Under the pieces are notes generated by a model, which worked only from the letters and a program-made list of their open reading frames with translations, did not search any database and was not told where the DNA came from. The position numbers and the translations under genes were made by a program. Below are positions 50,110 through 59,356 of a stretch of 64,000 bases of DNA, in pieces. The stretch comes from Paenibacillus alkaliterrae (GTDB lineage: Bacteria > Bacillota > Bacilli > Paenibacillales > Paenibacillaceae), in the NCBI RefSeq assembly GCF_021532375.1, contig NZ_JAKGAP010000009.1, positions 1 to 64,000 on the forward strand, written 5' to 3'. Each line of letters begins with the position of its first letter. Positions within the stretch are counted from its first letter, which is position 1.

Positions 50110-52431
50110 ATGAAATTTACTGATGGCAACTGGCTCATTCGTGAAGAATACAACGTATTGGGAGCCGTACAGGTCCATGATTTCGAACAGCGGAATGGCA
50201 GGCTGACGGCTTATGCATCCCCTCGTCCAATCGTTACGCGCTCTAACATGCTCGATACGATGCTGCTGACGGTTCATTTCCACTCCCCGCTGCCCGGTAT
50301 CATCGGCGTTAAACTTGTTCACCATGCGGGCGTTGTCGACCGCGGACCGGCATTCGAGCTATCCTCGCAAACGGGCGATCATGTCGTTATTGAAGAAAAT
50401 GAAAGTGAAGCGGTGCTCACTAGCGGCAGCTTGAGCGTTCACATTCGCAAAGGTCCGGAATGGGCGGTTGATTTCTATCGCGATGGCGAGAGAATTACGG
50501 GCAGCACGCAAAAATCAATGGCTTACATTAAGGAAAACAACGGAAACGCCTTTATGCGCGAGGAGTTGGATGTAGGCGTCGGAGAATGGGTTTACGGACT
50601 TGGCGAACGCTTCACGCCGTTCGTGAGAAATGGACAAGTCGTTGACCTGTGGAACAAGGACGGAGGCACCAGCTCCGAGCAGTCGTACAAAAACATTCCT
50701 TTCTATATCACAAACAAAGGCTATGGCGTCTTCGTCAATCATCCGGAGCTCGTATCTTTCGAGGTCGCATCGGAGAAAGTAAAGAAGGTTCAATTCAGCG
50801 TCTCGGGCGAATCGCTTGAATATTTCGTGATCGACGGTCCAAGCATGAAGGAAGTGCTTGGCAAATATACGGATTTGACCGGCAAGCCGGCGCTGCCGCC
50901 TGCCTGGACATTCGGCTTATGGCTAACGACCTCGTTCACGACCAATTATGACGAAGCAACGGTAAATTCCTTCGTAGACGGCATGGCCGAGCGCGATTTG
51001 CCGCTTCATGTGTTTCACTTCGACTGCTTCTGGATGCGTGAATTCCACTGGACAGACTTCAAATGGGATGAGCGCGTATTTCCGGATCCGGTAGGCATGC
51101 TGAAGCGGTTGAAAGAAAAAGGCCTTAAGATTTGCGTATGGATCAATCCTTACATCGCACAGCGTTCCCGCCTGTTTGAGGAAGGAAAGCAAAACGGCTA
51201 TCTGGTGAAAAGACCGAATGGCGACGTATGGCAATGGGATTTGTGGCAGCCGGGCATGGCCCTTGTCGATTTCACGAACCCTGCCGCTTGCGAATGGTAT
51301 GCCGGCTACCTGCGCGAGCTTGTGGATATGGGAGTGGACAGCTTCAAAACGGATTTCGGCGAGCGGATTCCGACCGACGTTGCCTACTTTGACGGCTCTG
51401 ACCCAAACAAAATGCATAACTACTACACGCAGCTCTACAATAAAGTCGTATTTGAGGTGCTTGAGGAGAAGCTCGGCAAGAACGAAGCGGCAGTGTTCGC
51501 CCGCTCGGCAACGGCCGGCGGTCAGAAGTTCCCGGTTCACTGGGGCGGCGACTGCTATGCGGATTACGAATCGATGGCGGAAAGTCTGCGCGGCGGTTTA
51601 TCGCTCGGTATCTCCGGCTTCGGCTTCTGGAGCCATGACATTGGCGGATTCGAAAATACGGCGCCTGTACATGTGTTCAAGCGTTGGCTGGCGTTCGGCT
51701 TGCTCTCTAGCCACAGCCGTCTGCACGGCAGCAAATCGTACCGGGTGCCTTGGACTTATGACACGGAAGCGGTCGATGTAACGCGTTTCTTCACGAAACT
51801 GAAATGCCGGATAATGCCATATCTTTTCAATACGGCTGTACAAGCCGCTGAGAAAGGACTGCCTTCGATGCGCGCGATGGTTCTCGAGTTCCCGGAGGAC
51901 CCGACAAGCGAAATGCTTGATCGTCAGTATATGCTGGGTGACTCCATACTCGTAGCGCCGATCTTTAACGAGCAGGGCAAGGTTACCTATTATCTGCCTG
52001 CCGGCAAGTGGACGCATCTGTTGACTGGTGAGGTTGTTGAAGGCGGAGCATGGCGCAAGGAGCAATACGATTTCTTCAGTCTTCCGTTGTTCGTTCGCCC
52101 GAACTCGATTATCGCGCTTGGCGCCAACGATGTCCGTCCGGATTACGACTATGCGGATGGCGTATCGTTGGAGCTTCATAATCTGGAGGATAACCGCATG
52201 GCTGCGACGCTTGTTCGCGACATGAAGGGCGTGACGGAAATGACCGTGACCGCAAGCCGTCAAGGCAGAGCGATCAGCGTTAAAGTAGACGGCAGCGGCA
52301 AACCGTTTACGTTGGCGGTAAAAGGACTTGGCGATATCGTTTCCGTAGACGGCGCGAAAGCCGAACTGGTTAATGGTGTCGTGCAGCTTTCTGCCGGTGA
52401 AAGCCAAGTTGAATTGACGATCCATATCTAA
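50110..52431 (+). CDS. yicI: GH31 alpha-xylosidase
   Basis: This encodes 773 residues, matching E. coli YicI (772) in length and in its opening MKFTDGNWL. The N-terminal beta domain is followed by the GH31 barrel. Nucleophile Asp415 lies in SFKTDFGERIPTD, and acid/base Asp481 in WGGDCYADYESM. The LALGFGLLSSHSRLHGS-like stretch after it is typical of the family. It cleaves alpha-xylosyl groups, as in isoprimeverose from xyloglucan. There is no signal peptide, so it acts in the cytoplasm. ATG 50110 is chosen by homology; the ribosome site is weak. A terminator follows at 52442. Confidence 0.93.
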   Translation: MKFTDGNWLIREEYNVLGAVQVHDFEQRNGRLTAYASPRPIVTRSNMLDTMLLTVHFHSPLPGIIGVKLVHHAGVVDRGPAFELSSQTGDHVVIEENESEAVLTSGSLSVHIRKGPEWAVDFYRDGERITGSTQKSMAYIKENNGNAFMREELDVGVGEWVYGLGERFTPFVRNGQVVDLWNKDGGTSSEQSYKNIPFYITNKGYGVFVNHPELVSFEVASEKVKKVQFSVSGESLEYFVIDGPSMKEVLGKYTDLTGKPALPPAWTFGLWLTTSFTTNYDEATVNSFVDGMAERDLPLHVFHFDCFWMREFHWTDFKWDERVFPDPVGMLKRLKEKGLKICVWINPYIAQRSRLFEEGKQNGYLVKRPNGDVWQWDLWQPGMALVDFTNPAACEWYAGYLRELVDMGVDSFKTDFGERIPTDVAYFDGSDPNKMHNYYTQLYNKVVFEVLEEKLGKNEAAVFARSATAGGQKFPVHWGGDCYADYESMAESLRGGLSLGISGFGFWSHDIGGFENTAPVHVFKRWLAFGLLSSHSRLHGSKSYRVPWTYDTEAVDVTRFFTKLKCRIMPYLFNTAVQAAEKGLPSMRAMVLEFPEDPTSEMLDRQYMLGDSILVAPIFNEQGKVTYYLPAGKWTHLLTGEVVEGGAWRKEQYDFFSLPLFVRPNSIIALGANDVRPDYDYADGVSLELHNLEDNRMAATLVRDMKGVTEMTVTASRQGRAISVKVDGSGKPFTLAVKGLGDIVSVDGAKAELVNGVVQLSAGESQVELTIHI

Positions 52432-52441
52432 ATAAACAATA

Positions 52442-52496
52442 AGCAGCTCTGATATTGCCTGAGAGACAGGCTTTATCAGGGCTGCTGCTCTTAATT
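52442..52496 (+). terminator. Terminator of the alpha-xylosidase gene
   Basis: AGCAGC, GATA and GCCT pair in turn with AGGC, TATC and GCTGCT, followed by a broken T-run. Confidence 0.75.
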
Positions 52497-52639
52497 TTAC
52501 AATAAAAACAAGCATTTAACAAAATCGCATAAAAAAATGCTAATAAGTCAGCTGTTTTTCAATTGTAACTGTCGATATAATGATATTCGGTAAGCAAAAT
52601 CAAATACAATATCATCAAATATAAGGGAGTGCAGCACAA

Positions 52640-53410
52640 ATGACACAAATGGCAGTTGGTTTACAGTTGTACACGGTTCGTGATGCTACAGCAGCCGATT
52701 TCGAAGGCACGCTACGCAAGATTGCTGCAATGGGTTACGAGGGCGTTGAATTTGCCGGCTATGGCGATATCAAAGCAGAGGACATGCGCGACCTGCTTCA
52801 AGAGCTTCATTTAAAAGCAATCGGAAGTCATATCGGCTTGCATTTGCTTGAGGAGCGCCTTGATGAGGAAATTGCTTATCTTCAAACCATCGGAGCGAAA
52901 TATGCCATCTGCCCTTGGCTGCCCGCCGAGGCTCGCAGTTCAGAGGCGTTCCGCGGACATATTGTCAAATTCGAGGAATACGGGAAGCGTTTCCGTGAAG
53001 CGGGCATTACTTTCGCTTATCATAACCATGATTTTGAATTCGAAGTGGAAATCGACGGCCAAATCGTATTCGACGCTTTGTACGAGCGTATTGATCCACA
53101 ATATTTGCAGGTTGAAATGGATATCGGCTGGGTTCAGTATTCAGGCGTGGACCCGCTTGCATATATCGCGAAATACGCCGGCCGTCTGCCGCTTTTGCAC
53201 TTGAAGGATTTCCGCGCCGGCGAGAAGGGCAAACAAATCGATACGGTCGAGCTTGGCCGCGGCGACTTGCCGCTCCTGCCGATCATCGATGCAGCCTCAA
53301 AGGCTTCCGTTGAATGGTTGATCGTTGAACAGGATGTATGCGCGAATCCTCCGCTTGAAGCAGTGGCGGAGAGCATGGAATGGATGAAAAGCAATTACTT
53401 AAACAAATAA
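52640..53410 (+). CDS. Sugar phosphate isomerase/epimerase (TIM barrel)
   Basis: This encodes 256 residues. The first strand is VGLQLYTVRD, then GVEFAGYGD, IGSHIGLHL, FAYHNHDFEFE with ligands, VEMDIGWVQYSGVDP, LLHLKDFR and WLIVEQDVC with the last metal glutamate. It belongs to the AP-endonuclease-2 superfamily and likely isomerises or epimerises a keto-sugar. Another Gfo/Idh oxidoreductase follows after 32 bases, a pairing common in inositol-like and keto-sugar pathways. AAGGGAG lies upstream of ATG 52640. Confidence 0.9.
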   Translation: MTQMAVGLQLYTVRDATAADFEGTLRKIAAMGYEGVEFAGYGDIKAEDMRDLLQELHLKAIGSHIGLHLLEERLDEEIAYLQTIGAKYAICPWLPAEARSSEAFRGHIVKFEEYGKRFREAGITFAYHNHDFEFEVEIDGQIVFDALYERIDPQYLQVEMDIGWVQYSGVDPLAYIAKYAGRLPLLHLKDFRAGEKGKQIDTVELGRGDLPLLPIIDAASKASVEWLIVEQDVCANPPLEAVAESMEWMKSNYLNK

Positions 53411-53442
53411 AACTTTTAAAGAAGAGGCAGGAGAAATATAAT

Positions 53443-54465
53443 ATGTCAAAAGTACGCGTAGCAGTAGTTGGTTGCGGTTCTATCTCGAAACATCGTCATA
53501 TCCCGGAATATGCCGCTCATGAAAATGTTGAGCTTGTTGCATTCGTAGATCCGATTATCGAACGTGCAGAGCTTTATGCGGCTAAGCATGGCGGAAAAGC
53601 GTTTGCTGATTTTGAAACGATGCTTGCGGAAATTAAACCTGATGCGGTTAGCGTATGTACGCCTAACGCTTTGCACGCACCAATGTCCATTGCAGCGGCT
53701 AAAGCCGGCGCGCATGTGCTCGTTGAGAAGCCGATGGCCGTTACGGACGAAGAAGCGGAAGCGATGATCGAAGCCGCAAAGCAAAACGGCGTTCATCTGA
53801 TGGTTGGACAAAACCAACGCTTCATGCCGCCGCATGTGAAAGCGAAGCAGGTGTTGAAATCGGGCATACTCGGCAAAGTGCTTACGTTCCGTACTTCCTT
53901 CGGGCATCCTGGTCCTGACGGCTGGAGCGTTGACGGCGCGAACAGCTGGTTCTTCCGTAAGCAGGAAGCGATTATGGGCGCAATGGGCGACCTTGGCGTT
54001 CACAAATCCGATCTCATGCGGTGGATGCTGGACGATGAGGTTTCCGAGGTAGCTGGATTTGTGGGCACGCTCGATAAAAAGGGAACGGAAGTAGACGATA
54101 ATGCTTCCTGCTTGCTTCGTATGAAGAGCGGTGCGATCGGAACGCTTGTAGCAAGCTGGACTTACTACAAAGGCGAGGATAACAGCACGATCCTATGGTG
54201 CGAGAATGGCGTAATGAAAATCGGCACGCATCCCGACGATCAAGTTATCGTTGAATTGCGCAACGGCACAGTTGAAAAGCATAAGGTTGGCGCAATCTCT
54301 ACGAATGACAAGCAAGAAACAAGCGGCGTTATTAACGCATTCCTGGAAAGCATCCTGACGAACACAACACCTGCAGTAAGCGGCGAAGACGGACGCGCAT
54401 CATTGAAAGTTATTCTGTGCGCATTCGAATCGCAAGAAACAGGCAAATTCATCAGCGTGAACTAG
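53443..54465 (+). CDS. Gfo/Idh/MocA family oxidoreductase
   Basis: This encodes 340 residues. The dinucleotide motif is VAVVGCGSISKHRH (about 5-18), and the signature EKPMAV has Lys96. The C-terminal domain continues through GAMGDLGVHKSDLMRWML, with the catalytic-region His. It oxidises a hydroxyl on a sugar or cyclitol with NAD(P). ATG 53443 has AGGCAGGAG upstream; an in-frame ATG at 53380 would overlap the isomerase gene. The isomerase-oxidoreductase pair is one operon, closed by the terminator at 54475. Confidence 0.92.
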   Translation: MSKVRVAVVGCGSISKHRHIPEYAAHENVELVAFVDPIIERAELYAAKHGGKAFADFETMLAEIKPDAVSVCTPNALHAPMSIAAAKAGAHVLVEKPMAVTDEEAEAMIEAAKQNGVHLMVGQNQRFMPPHVKAKQVLKSGILGKVLTFRTSFGHPGPDGWSVDGANSWFFRKQEAIMGAMGDLGVHKSDLMRWMLDDEVSEVAGFVGTLDKKGTEVDDNASCLLRMKSGAIGTLVASWTYYKGEDNSTILWCENGVMKIGTHPDDQVIVELRNGTVEKHKVGAISTNDKQETSGVINAFLESILTNTTPAVSGEDGRASLKVILCAFESQETGKFISVN

Positions 54466-54474
54466 TATGATCCG

Positions 54475-54525
54475 ATACCTCCGATAGGCGAGCGAAAGCC
54501 GTTTTGCCGGAGGTATTCTTTTTTG
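54475..54525 (+). terminator. Terminator of the isomerase-oxidoreductase operon
   Basis: ATACCTCCG pairs with CGGAGGTAT, with a 24-base loop that folds further, then six T in a broken run. Confidence 0.85.
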
Positions 54526-54678
54526 AACACTATCTTGCATTACAGAATACCATGTGGTAAATTATACCTAACGACGAGCGAGTGCGCGCCACTATTATGC
54601 AATAGGCAATAGTAATCAATATATCATAGGTAATCTAACAAGGAAATGAGGCTCCAATTCATTAATGGAGGACAGAAG

Positions 54679-54999
54679 ATGAACATTCAATTTAAGAAGG
54701 GCGTACTTGAAATATGCGTCCTCGTACTCGCTACAAGAGGAGATCGTTACGGATATGAACTAGCGGTGAAAATTTCGGAAAAATTCGAGGTAGCGGTAGG
54801 CAGCGTATATCCGCTCCTAAACCGACTGACGCAGGACGGTTACTTCTCCACCTATTTGAAGGAATCCCCGGAAGGGCCGCCGCGCAAGTATTATCATTTA
54901 ACGCCGGAGGGCTGGAATCACATGCGTTTACTAATTGCGGAATGGCAGGATTTTACGAGAGCGGTTAATGAAATTGTAGAGGAAGGACTTAAACCATGA
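54679..54999 (+). CDS. PadR-family transcriptional regulator
   Basis: This encodes 106 residues. The PadR winged helix is complete: QFKKGVLEICVLVLATRGDR at the start, then the recognition part SVYPLLNRLTQDGYFSTYL and the wing PPRKYYHLTPEG. The C-terminal helix forms the dimer. PadR proteins repress membrane-related or detoxification genes until a ligand binds. GGAGGACAG lies before ATG 54679. The stop overlaps the next start by four bases (ATGA at 54996). The gene order PadR, HAAS, DUF4097 is a standard Firmicutes operon. Confidence 0.93.
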   Translation: MNIQFKKGVLEICVLVLATRGDRYGYELAVKISEKFEVAVGSVYPLLNRLTQDGYFSTYLKESPEGPPRKYYHLTPEGWNHMRLLIAEWQDFTRAVNEIVEEGLKP

Positions 55000-55553
55000 G
55001 AACAAGAGACAGCTATATGATGGAGCTTGATCATTTGTTGAGGGTCATACCGGAGCCTCAGCGCAAGGAGTGGTTGTATGACTACTATTTACATTTTGAG
55101 CAAGCCGCCCAGAATGGTCAGAGCGAGGAGGAAGCAGCGCGCGAATTAGGAGACCCGCGAAGCATCGCAAGCGAGCTTCTGCTTGGATATCGGGTCGATC
55201 AAGCGGAGACAAACAATAGCTTCGGCAAGCTGTCGCGCGCAGTGTTTGCTACCGTAAGCCTCGGTTTATTTAATATTATTTTCATATTGGGCCCTTATTT
55301 AGCTTTGGCAGCTATATTGCTTGCCCTATGGGCTACGGCTGTTGCGATCGGTGTAGCCGGTATTGGCATCGTATTCGAGAGCCTCTGGAATGGAACATTC
55401 TCTATGGCTCAAGCGCTGGCAGTAGGCCTCATAAGCAGCTCTATTACGATCTTACTCATTGTTGGTTTAAAATCGCTTACTACTTCTTTTTACAAAATGA
55501 CTTTAAAATATTTGAAATTCAACACACGTATTCTCAGGGGGAATAGTAAATGA
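54996..55553 (+). CDS. DUF1700/HAAS-domain membrane protein
   Basis: This encodes 185 residues. The N-terminal HAAS domain (LRVIPEPQRKEWLYDYYLHF, then EEAARELGDPRSIASELL) is followed by three or four membrane segments from about 70 onward. HAAS proteins occur with PadR regulators and are thought to pass a membrane signal to them. The start overlaps the PadR stop, and the stop overlaps the DUF4097 start at 55550, so all three are coupled. Confidence 0.92.
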   Translation: MRTRDSYMMELDHLLRVIPEPQRKEWLYDYYLHFEQAAQNGQSEEEAARELGDPRSIASELLLGYRVDQAETNNSFGKLSRAVFATVSLGLFNIIFILGPYLALAAILLALWATAVAIGVAGIGIVFESLWNGTFSMAQALAVGLISSSITILLIVGLKSLTTSFYKMTLKYLKFNTRILRGNSK

Positions 55554-56386
55554 AGAAGCTTTTAGCGGTCGCCCTTATTATGCTTGGAATCGGACTGATT
55601 TGTGCATTTTTCGTATTTGATAAAAACGATTTAACGAAAATAAAGGGAGAACCTTATACACAAGAAAAAACGGTCGATTCGGATTCGATTCGTTCAATCC
55701 ATACGGAAACCGACACGTTCAATTTGGAATTCGTTCGCGGCGACAGCGACGAAATTCAGCTTCGTCTCGAAGGTAATGCCAGCAAGAGATTTTTAGATAA
55801 AATTGTACTAAATGCTGTGCCAAAAGGAGATACGCTCTACATCGAGAGCTTTCACTCTAATAAATTTACGATTGGCTGGTCGATGATTAACCTGAAGCTA
55901 ATTGTGGAGCTGCCGGACAGAGAGTGGGATTCTGTGGATATTGTTTCCGATACGGGCAACATCGTAATTGATCAATTGCATGCCAATACAGTAAACCTGC
56001 AGTCAGACATCGGAAATGTGAAGGCGTCCAATTATGAGGTACAGGAACTCAGCTTTGAATCGGATACCGGAAACGTTACCTTATTGGATGGTTCAGGAGT
56101 CCTGAAGGGCGAATCGGATATTGGGAATATCCGAATAGAAACCAATCAATTGCTTAATGATGTTTTTCTACAATCGGATACCGGGAACGTGACCATTAAT
56201 GTAGATAAACAACCAGAATCGGCTGCGATCCGGATTAAGAAGGATATCGGCAGCAGCAAAATTAATTGGGATGGATTTGAGAAAGACAATGATAAAAAAT
56301 ATACGATGAGCGGTAAGATCGGCAGCGGCGATATTCATATCGATATCAATTCGGAAATAGGGAATATAAAGCTCGGAACTAGATAA
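55550..56386 (+). CDS. DUF4097 surface protein
   Basis: This encodes 278 residues. One N-terminal membrane anchor (about 3-23) precedes a repetitive beta-helix with recurring SDTGNIVI, SDIGNVKA, SDTGNVTL, SDIGNIRI and SDTGNVTI units about every 20 residues. This is the mark of DUF4097, a putative adhesin-like domain outside the membrane. It forms one coupled operon with the PadR and HAAS genes. The function is unknown; the family is often linked to antimicrobial or envelope stress. Confidence 0.92.
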   Translation: MKKLLAVALIMLGIGLICAFFVFDKNDLTKIKGEPYTQEKTVDSDSIRSIHTETDTFNLEFVRGDSDEIQLRLEGNASKRFLDKIVLNAVPKGDTLYIESFHSNKFTIGWSMINLKLIVELPDREWDSVDIVSDTGNIVIDQLHANTVNLQSDIGNVKASNYEVQELSFESDTGNVTLLDGSGVLKGESDIGNIRIETNQLLNDVFLQSDTGNVTINVDKQPESAAIRIKKDIGSSKINWDGFEKDNDKKYTMSGKIGSGDIHIDINSEIGNIKLGTR

Positions 56387-56535
56387 GATTTGAGTCTCAA
56401 AGCCGATTGTTTGACTAAGAAAGCCAGTATGGGTTGTCCTATGCATGCTTTCTTTTTCTGCGAGACGGCCGTTTCGGTTCTCCGCTCCCTGGCATATGAT
56501 GAAGCAACTATTTTCTCGAAAGGAAGCGATGCATC

Positions 56536-57222
56536 ATGGCAATAGAGCGCAAAAACTTCCGTAGGTTCACGTTTACGGAATATATCGATTATTTAAGACC
56601 ATTCGTCTCGCAGGTGAAATTCTCGCAGGTTCATGTGCATGGCACATGGAAACCGACGATTGCCGATTATCGCAAGGCTAAGGATAAGATGAAAATCATT
56701 CAAGGGATGTGGCGGTTCCATACCGTCACGAACAAATGGGGAGACATCGCCCAGCATGCGACTATAGATCCGGACGGCTATATATGGGAAGGCAGATCTT
56801 TGCTCGAGGCGCCAGCTTCTTCAGTGGGCTTTAATGATCCTGATCATGATCGGATCCATCCATTTATGTTTGAGATGATCGGAAATTTTGATATTGGAGC
56901 CGAGAAACTGGAAGGCTCTCAATTGGCTGCGGCAGTCAAGCTCACTAACGCTATATTAACGATGTGGAAACTGCCTCATGAACAAATCAAGTTTCACCGA
57001 GAAATGAATCCGGGCAAGACATGCCCGGGCAGCGGCATTAATAAATCGGCTTTTGTCCAGCTTGTTCGTGATTTGCCCAGCATGGAACTAAGTGTTGACG
57101 ATGCGAACAAAGTTATAGAAAACTGGCTGTCTCCGGCTTGGTTTGCTGCAAGCACAAAAGCCGAAAAAGACGAGATTCATCGGCTTGCCAATGAGCTTCG
57201 CAAAGCTAGCGGTCAATTATAG
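56536..57222 (+). CDS. N-acetylmuramoyl-L-alanine amidase-like protein (Amidase_2)
   Basis: This encodes 228 residues with a type-2 amidase domain. Zinc-ligand candidates are His in WRFHTVTNKWGDIAQHATI near 60, and His in IKFHREMNPGKTCPGSGI near 155 with the nearby Cys. These enzymes cut the bond between muramic acid and L-alanine. There is no signal peptide and no binding domain, so the protein may act after lysis or in spores, or may be a prophage-derived endolysin; no other phage gene is near. AAAGGAAGC lies before ATG 56536. Confidence 0.87.
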   Translation: MAIERKNFRRFTFTEYIDYLRPFVSQVKFSQVHVHGTWKPTIADYRKAKDKMKIIQGMWRFHTVTNKWGDIAQHATIDPDGYIWEGRSLLEAPASSVGFNDPDHDRIHPFMFEMIGNFDIGAEKLEGSQLAAAVKLTNAILTMWKLPHEQIKFHREMNPGKTCPGSGINKSAFVQLVRDLPSMELSVDDANKVIENWLSPAWFAASTKAEKDEIHRLANELRKASGQL

Positions 57223-57374
57223 CAAACGTCTAATAGGCTCGATGAGCATATTCTCATAATGCAGTAATGACGCCGTTTTGCGGCCAGTTTTCGACTATTT
57301 TCCAGTTTTTGTGTCATGAAACGTCCAAATCCCCATGGTAAGATAAGTGGCGTCAGGAAGAACGACACGCAATC

Positions 57375-57420
57375 AAAACGAATGCGCTGCTAGATTGGAA
57401 GACTAGCCGCAAGGCGTTTT
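57375..57420 (+). promoter_or_regulatory. Leader hairpin of the CAP-domain gene
   Basis: AAAACG, GCG and GCTAG pair in turn with CTAGC, CGC and CGTTTT around a nine-base loop. It lies 35 bases before the start, just upstream of the ribosome site, and no long T-run follows, so a regulatory or stabilising role is more likely than termination. Confidence 0.45.
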
Positions 57421-57454
57421 GAATAAAAAACTTATAATCCAGGAGGATGAATTC

Positions 57455-58216
57455 ATGAAGATGCAACCAATACGTGTAGGTGTCGCCAGCATAATCGCAG
57501 CAACGGTAATCGGCGCAGGTTTTACGGCTCCAACGGCAGGTGCAGCGCCTGCTGTGAAGACAAACTCTACGGTACAAACTTATGTGCTTAAACAGGATGC
57601 GATCAAAGAAATCGCGAATAAATATGGTATCGACCTTAGCAAGATTACATTTAACGGCGGTAAGATTAATTGCCCTCCAGGCAGCATAGGCACAATAACG
57701 AAGCCGGGCACAGGTACGATTACAAAACCTGGCACAGGTACGACTACAAAGCCGGATACAGGGACAACTACAAAACCTAGCACAGGTACAGATACGACTA
57801 CAAAGCCAAGCACAGGAACTGGCAACACGAATACTGGAACGCCTGACATGAGCGCATTCCAATCGCAAGTCATTGATCTTGTTAACCAAGAGCGTGCGAA
57901 AGCTGGCTTGTCCGCTGTTAAGAGCGATGCTCTTCTTACAAAGGTAGCAACTGAGAAAGCAAGAGACATGGACGTAAACAATTACTTCAGCCACACATCG
58001 CCGACTTACGGCTCGCCATTTGATATGATGCGTTCCTTCGGCGTAACTTATTCTTATGCGGGAGAGAACATTGCATCCGGTCAAAGAACGCCGCAAGAGG
58101 TAATGACGGCATGGATGAACAGTTCAGGTCACCGCGCCAATATCCTAAGCAAAAACTTTACGAAAATCGGCGTTGGTTATGTCAACGGTGAATGGGTTCA
58201 AATGTTTATCGGTTAA
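57455..58216 (+). CDS. Secreted CAP-domain (SCP/PR1, YkwD-like) protein
   Basis: This encodes 253 residues. A signal peptide (about 1-31, ending TAGAAPA) leads to a Thr/Lys/Pro-rich linker with repeated TKPGTG-type units at about 75-125, then a CAP domain of about 120 residues. The CAP motifs are VIDLVNQERAKAGLS, FSHTSPTYGSPFDM, AGENIASGQRTPQEVMTAWM and SSGHRANIL. YkwD-type CAP proteins are secreted or spore-associated, with no settled reaction. ATG 57455 has AGGAGG upstream; an in-frame start at 57419 lies on the leader hairpin. A strong terminator follows. Confidence 0.92.
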   Translation: MKMQPIRVGVASIIAATVIGAGFTAPTAGAAPAVKTNSTVQTYVLKQDAIKEIANKYGIDLSKITFNGGKINCPPGSIGTITKPGTGTITKPGTGTTTKPDTGTTTKPSTGTDTTTKPSTGTGNTNTGTPDMSAFQSQVIDLVNQERAKAGLSAVKSDALLTKVATEKARDMDVNNYFSHTSPTYGSPFDMMRSFGVTYSYAGENIASGQRTPQEVMTAWMNSSGHRANILSKNFTKIGVGYVNGEWVQMFIG

Positions 58217-58243
58217 TTCCATTGTTGAACAGGACAACTGATC

Positions 58244-58281
58244 AAACGTTAAGGGCGGCAAGCCGCCCTTAACGTTTTTTT
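58244..58281 (+). terminator. Terminator of the CAP-domain gene
   Basis: AAACGTTAAGGGCGGC pairs perfectly with GCCGCCCTTAACGTTT over AA, followed by T. Confidence 0.95.
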
Positions 58282-58448
58282 ATATTAACGCATTGTTGTC
58301 TTTTTGTTAACGGGAGGCGTCTTCAACATCCCAATTGACGATCGTGTAGCCAGCCTCTTTGCTCCGCCTTACCTGAGATGAAATGAGGGGAATAGCCTAC
58401 GCTATTTTACCCTTATCCTATGCTTTCATTCGCTTTGGTCTTTTCTCA

Positions 58449-58477
58449 TTGATAATCATTGTCGATGAATGTATAAT
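58449..58477 (+). promoter_or_regulatory. Sigma-A promoter with overlapping Fur box
   Basis: TTGATA at 58449-58454, a 17-base spacer and TATAAT at 58472-58477. TGATAATCATTGTCG at 58450-58464 matches the TGATAAT-N-ATTATCA Fur core at 12 of its 14 defined bases and covers the -35, so binding would block RNA polymerase. Confidence 0.75.
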
Positions 58478-58531
58478 AAAAGCAATAGCTTATGATTATA
58501 CATCGGACGGAATAAGAGGGACGGGCTGAAG

Positions 58532-59341
58532 ATGACTGAGAAGATGATGGAGCTGCTCGCGGAAAAATATGATTTAACTGTGAATGAGCGAGAAAATGTC
58601 GTATATAGCTGTCCAGCTGAGGAGTTGCTTAATGAAAGCAGGTTGAAGCATCTCTTAGAGTTATATACACCAATGGTCAAAGGCAAAGAACAGTCGGTCG
58701 GAGAGGTTTACATGACCAGTTGGTTTAGAGGCCCGATGCTTGGTTTAATTTATATGCTTTCGAAATGGAACAAATCTTTGGATCTATCCTTATCGAATTT
58801 GACCGTACAAATTTATACGACCGTTTATAATAATAAACCATATTATCGCTGCGGGTTGCTCATTCATCAGTATGAGCTCGAGGAAGGTCCTGAGGAGCCT
58901 GAGGCTAATGAGTCATGGACTAAAGAAAAGCTGAGCCGATTTTTTGAGTATACGGTCCGCCCGGTTCTGGAGACGATCGCCAAGGTCGGCATTCTGCGAA
59001 TTGGAATGTTGTGGAGCCAGCTGCCTGCATCGCTGGAATACGGCCATGAATTAATGATGAAATCGGAAGAAAGCGAGCTGGCGAAGCGGCAGGCTGAACG
59101 GAACTACAAGCTTATCAAGTCGCTTGAGGGCGAGCGATTCGGAAGGAATAAAAACCCGTTGGACGTGAAATTCAGAATGATCGAATCGATGGATAATCCG
59201 GATAAACAGGTTTGCATGAAATACGCATGTTGTTTATATTATCTTGTAGAGGACGGTTATTACTGCTATACATGCCCAAGGCTTAAGGAAAGCGAGCGCG
59301 AAGAGCGGCGAACAGAGTGCCGGGCAGTGAAGCAAGCTTAA
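58532..59341 (+). CDS. FhuF-like ferric-siderophore reductase
   Basis: This encodes 269 residues. The C-terminus holds the FhuF cysteine cluster: Cys-Cys in YACCLYYLVEDGYYCYTC, with two more Cys after a nine-residue gap, expected to hold a 2Fe-2S centre. The N-terminal 200 residues resemble the siderophore-binding FhuF fold. FhuF reduces ferric siderophores in the cytoplasm to release iron. A Fur box over the promoter at 58449 supports an iron-starvation role. ATG 58532 is preceded by GAGGGACGGG. No siderophore transporter gene is adjacent. Confidence 0.85.
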   Translation: MTEKMMELLAEKYDLTVNERENVVYSCPAEELLNESRLKHLLELYTPMVKGKEQSVGEVYMTSWFRGPMLGLIYMLSKWNKSLDLSLSNLTVQIYTTVYNNKPYYRCGLLIHQYELEEGPEEPEANESWTKEKLSRFFEYTVRPVLETIAKVGILRIGMLWSQLPASLEYGHELMMKSEESELAKRQAERNYKLIKSLEGERFGRNKNPLDVKFRMIESMDNPDKQVCMKYACCLYYLVEDGYYCYTCPRLKESEREERRTECRAVKQA

Positions 59342-59356
59342 GCAAAGCTGCAACAA

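Noticed and set aside
51598-52515. 305-codon minus-strand frame under the alpha-xylosidase gene
   Set aside because: It has Arg/His-rich composition typical of antisense frames in GC-rich genes, and the plus strand encodes a complete GH31 enzyme.
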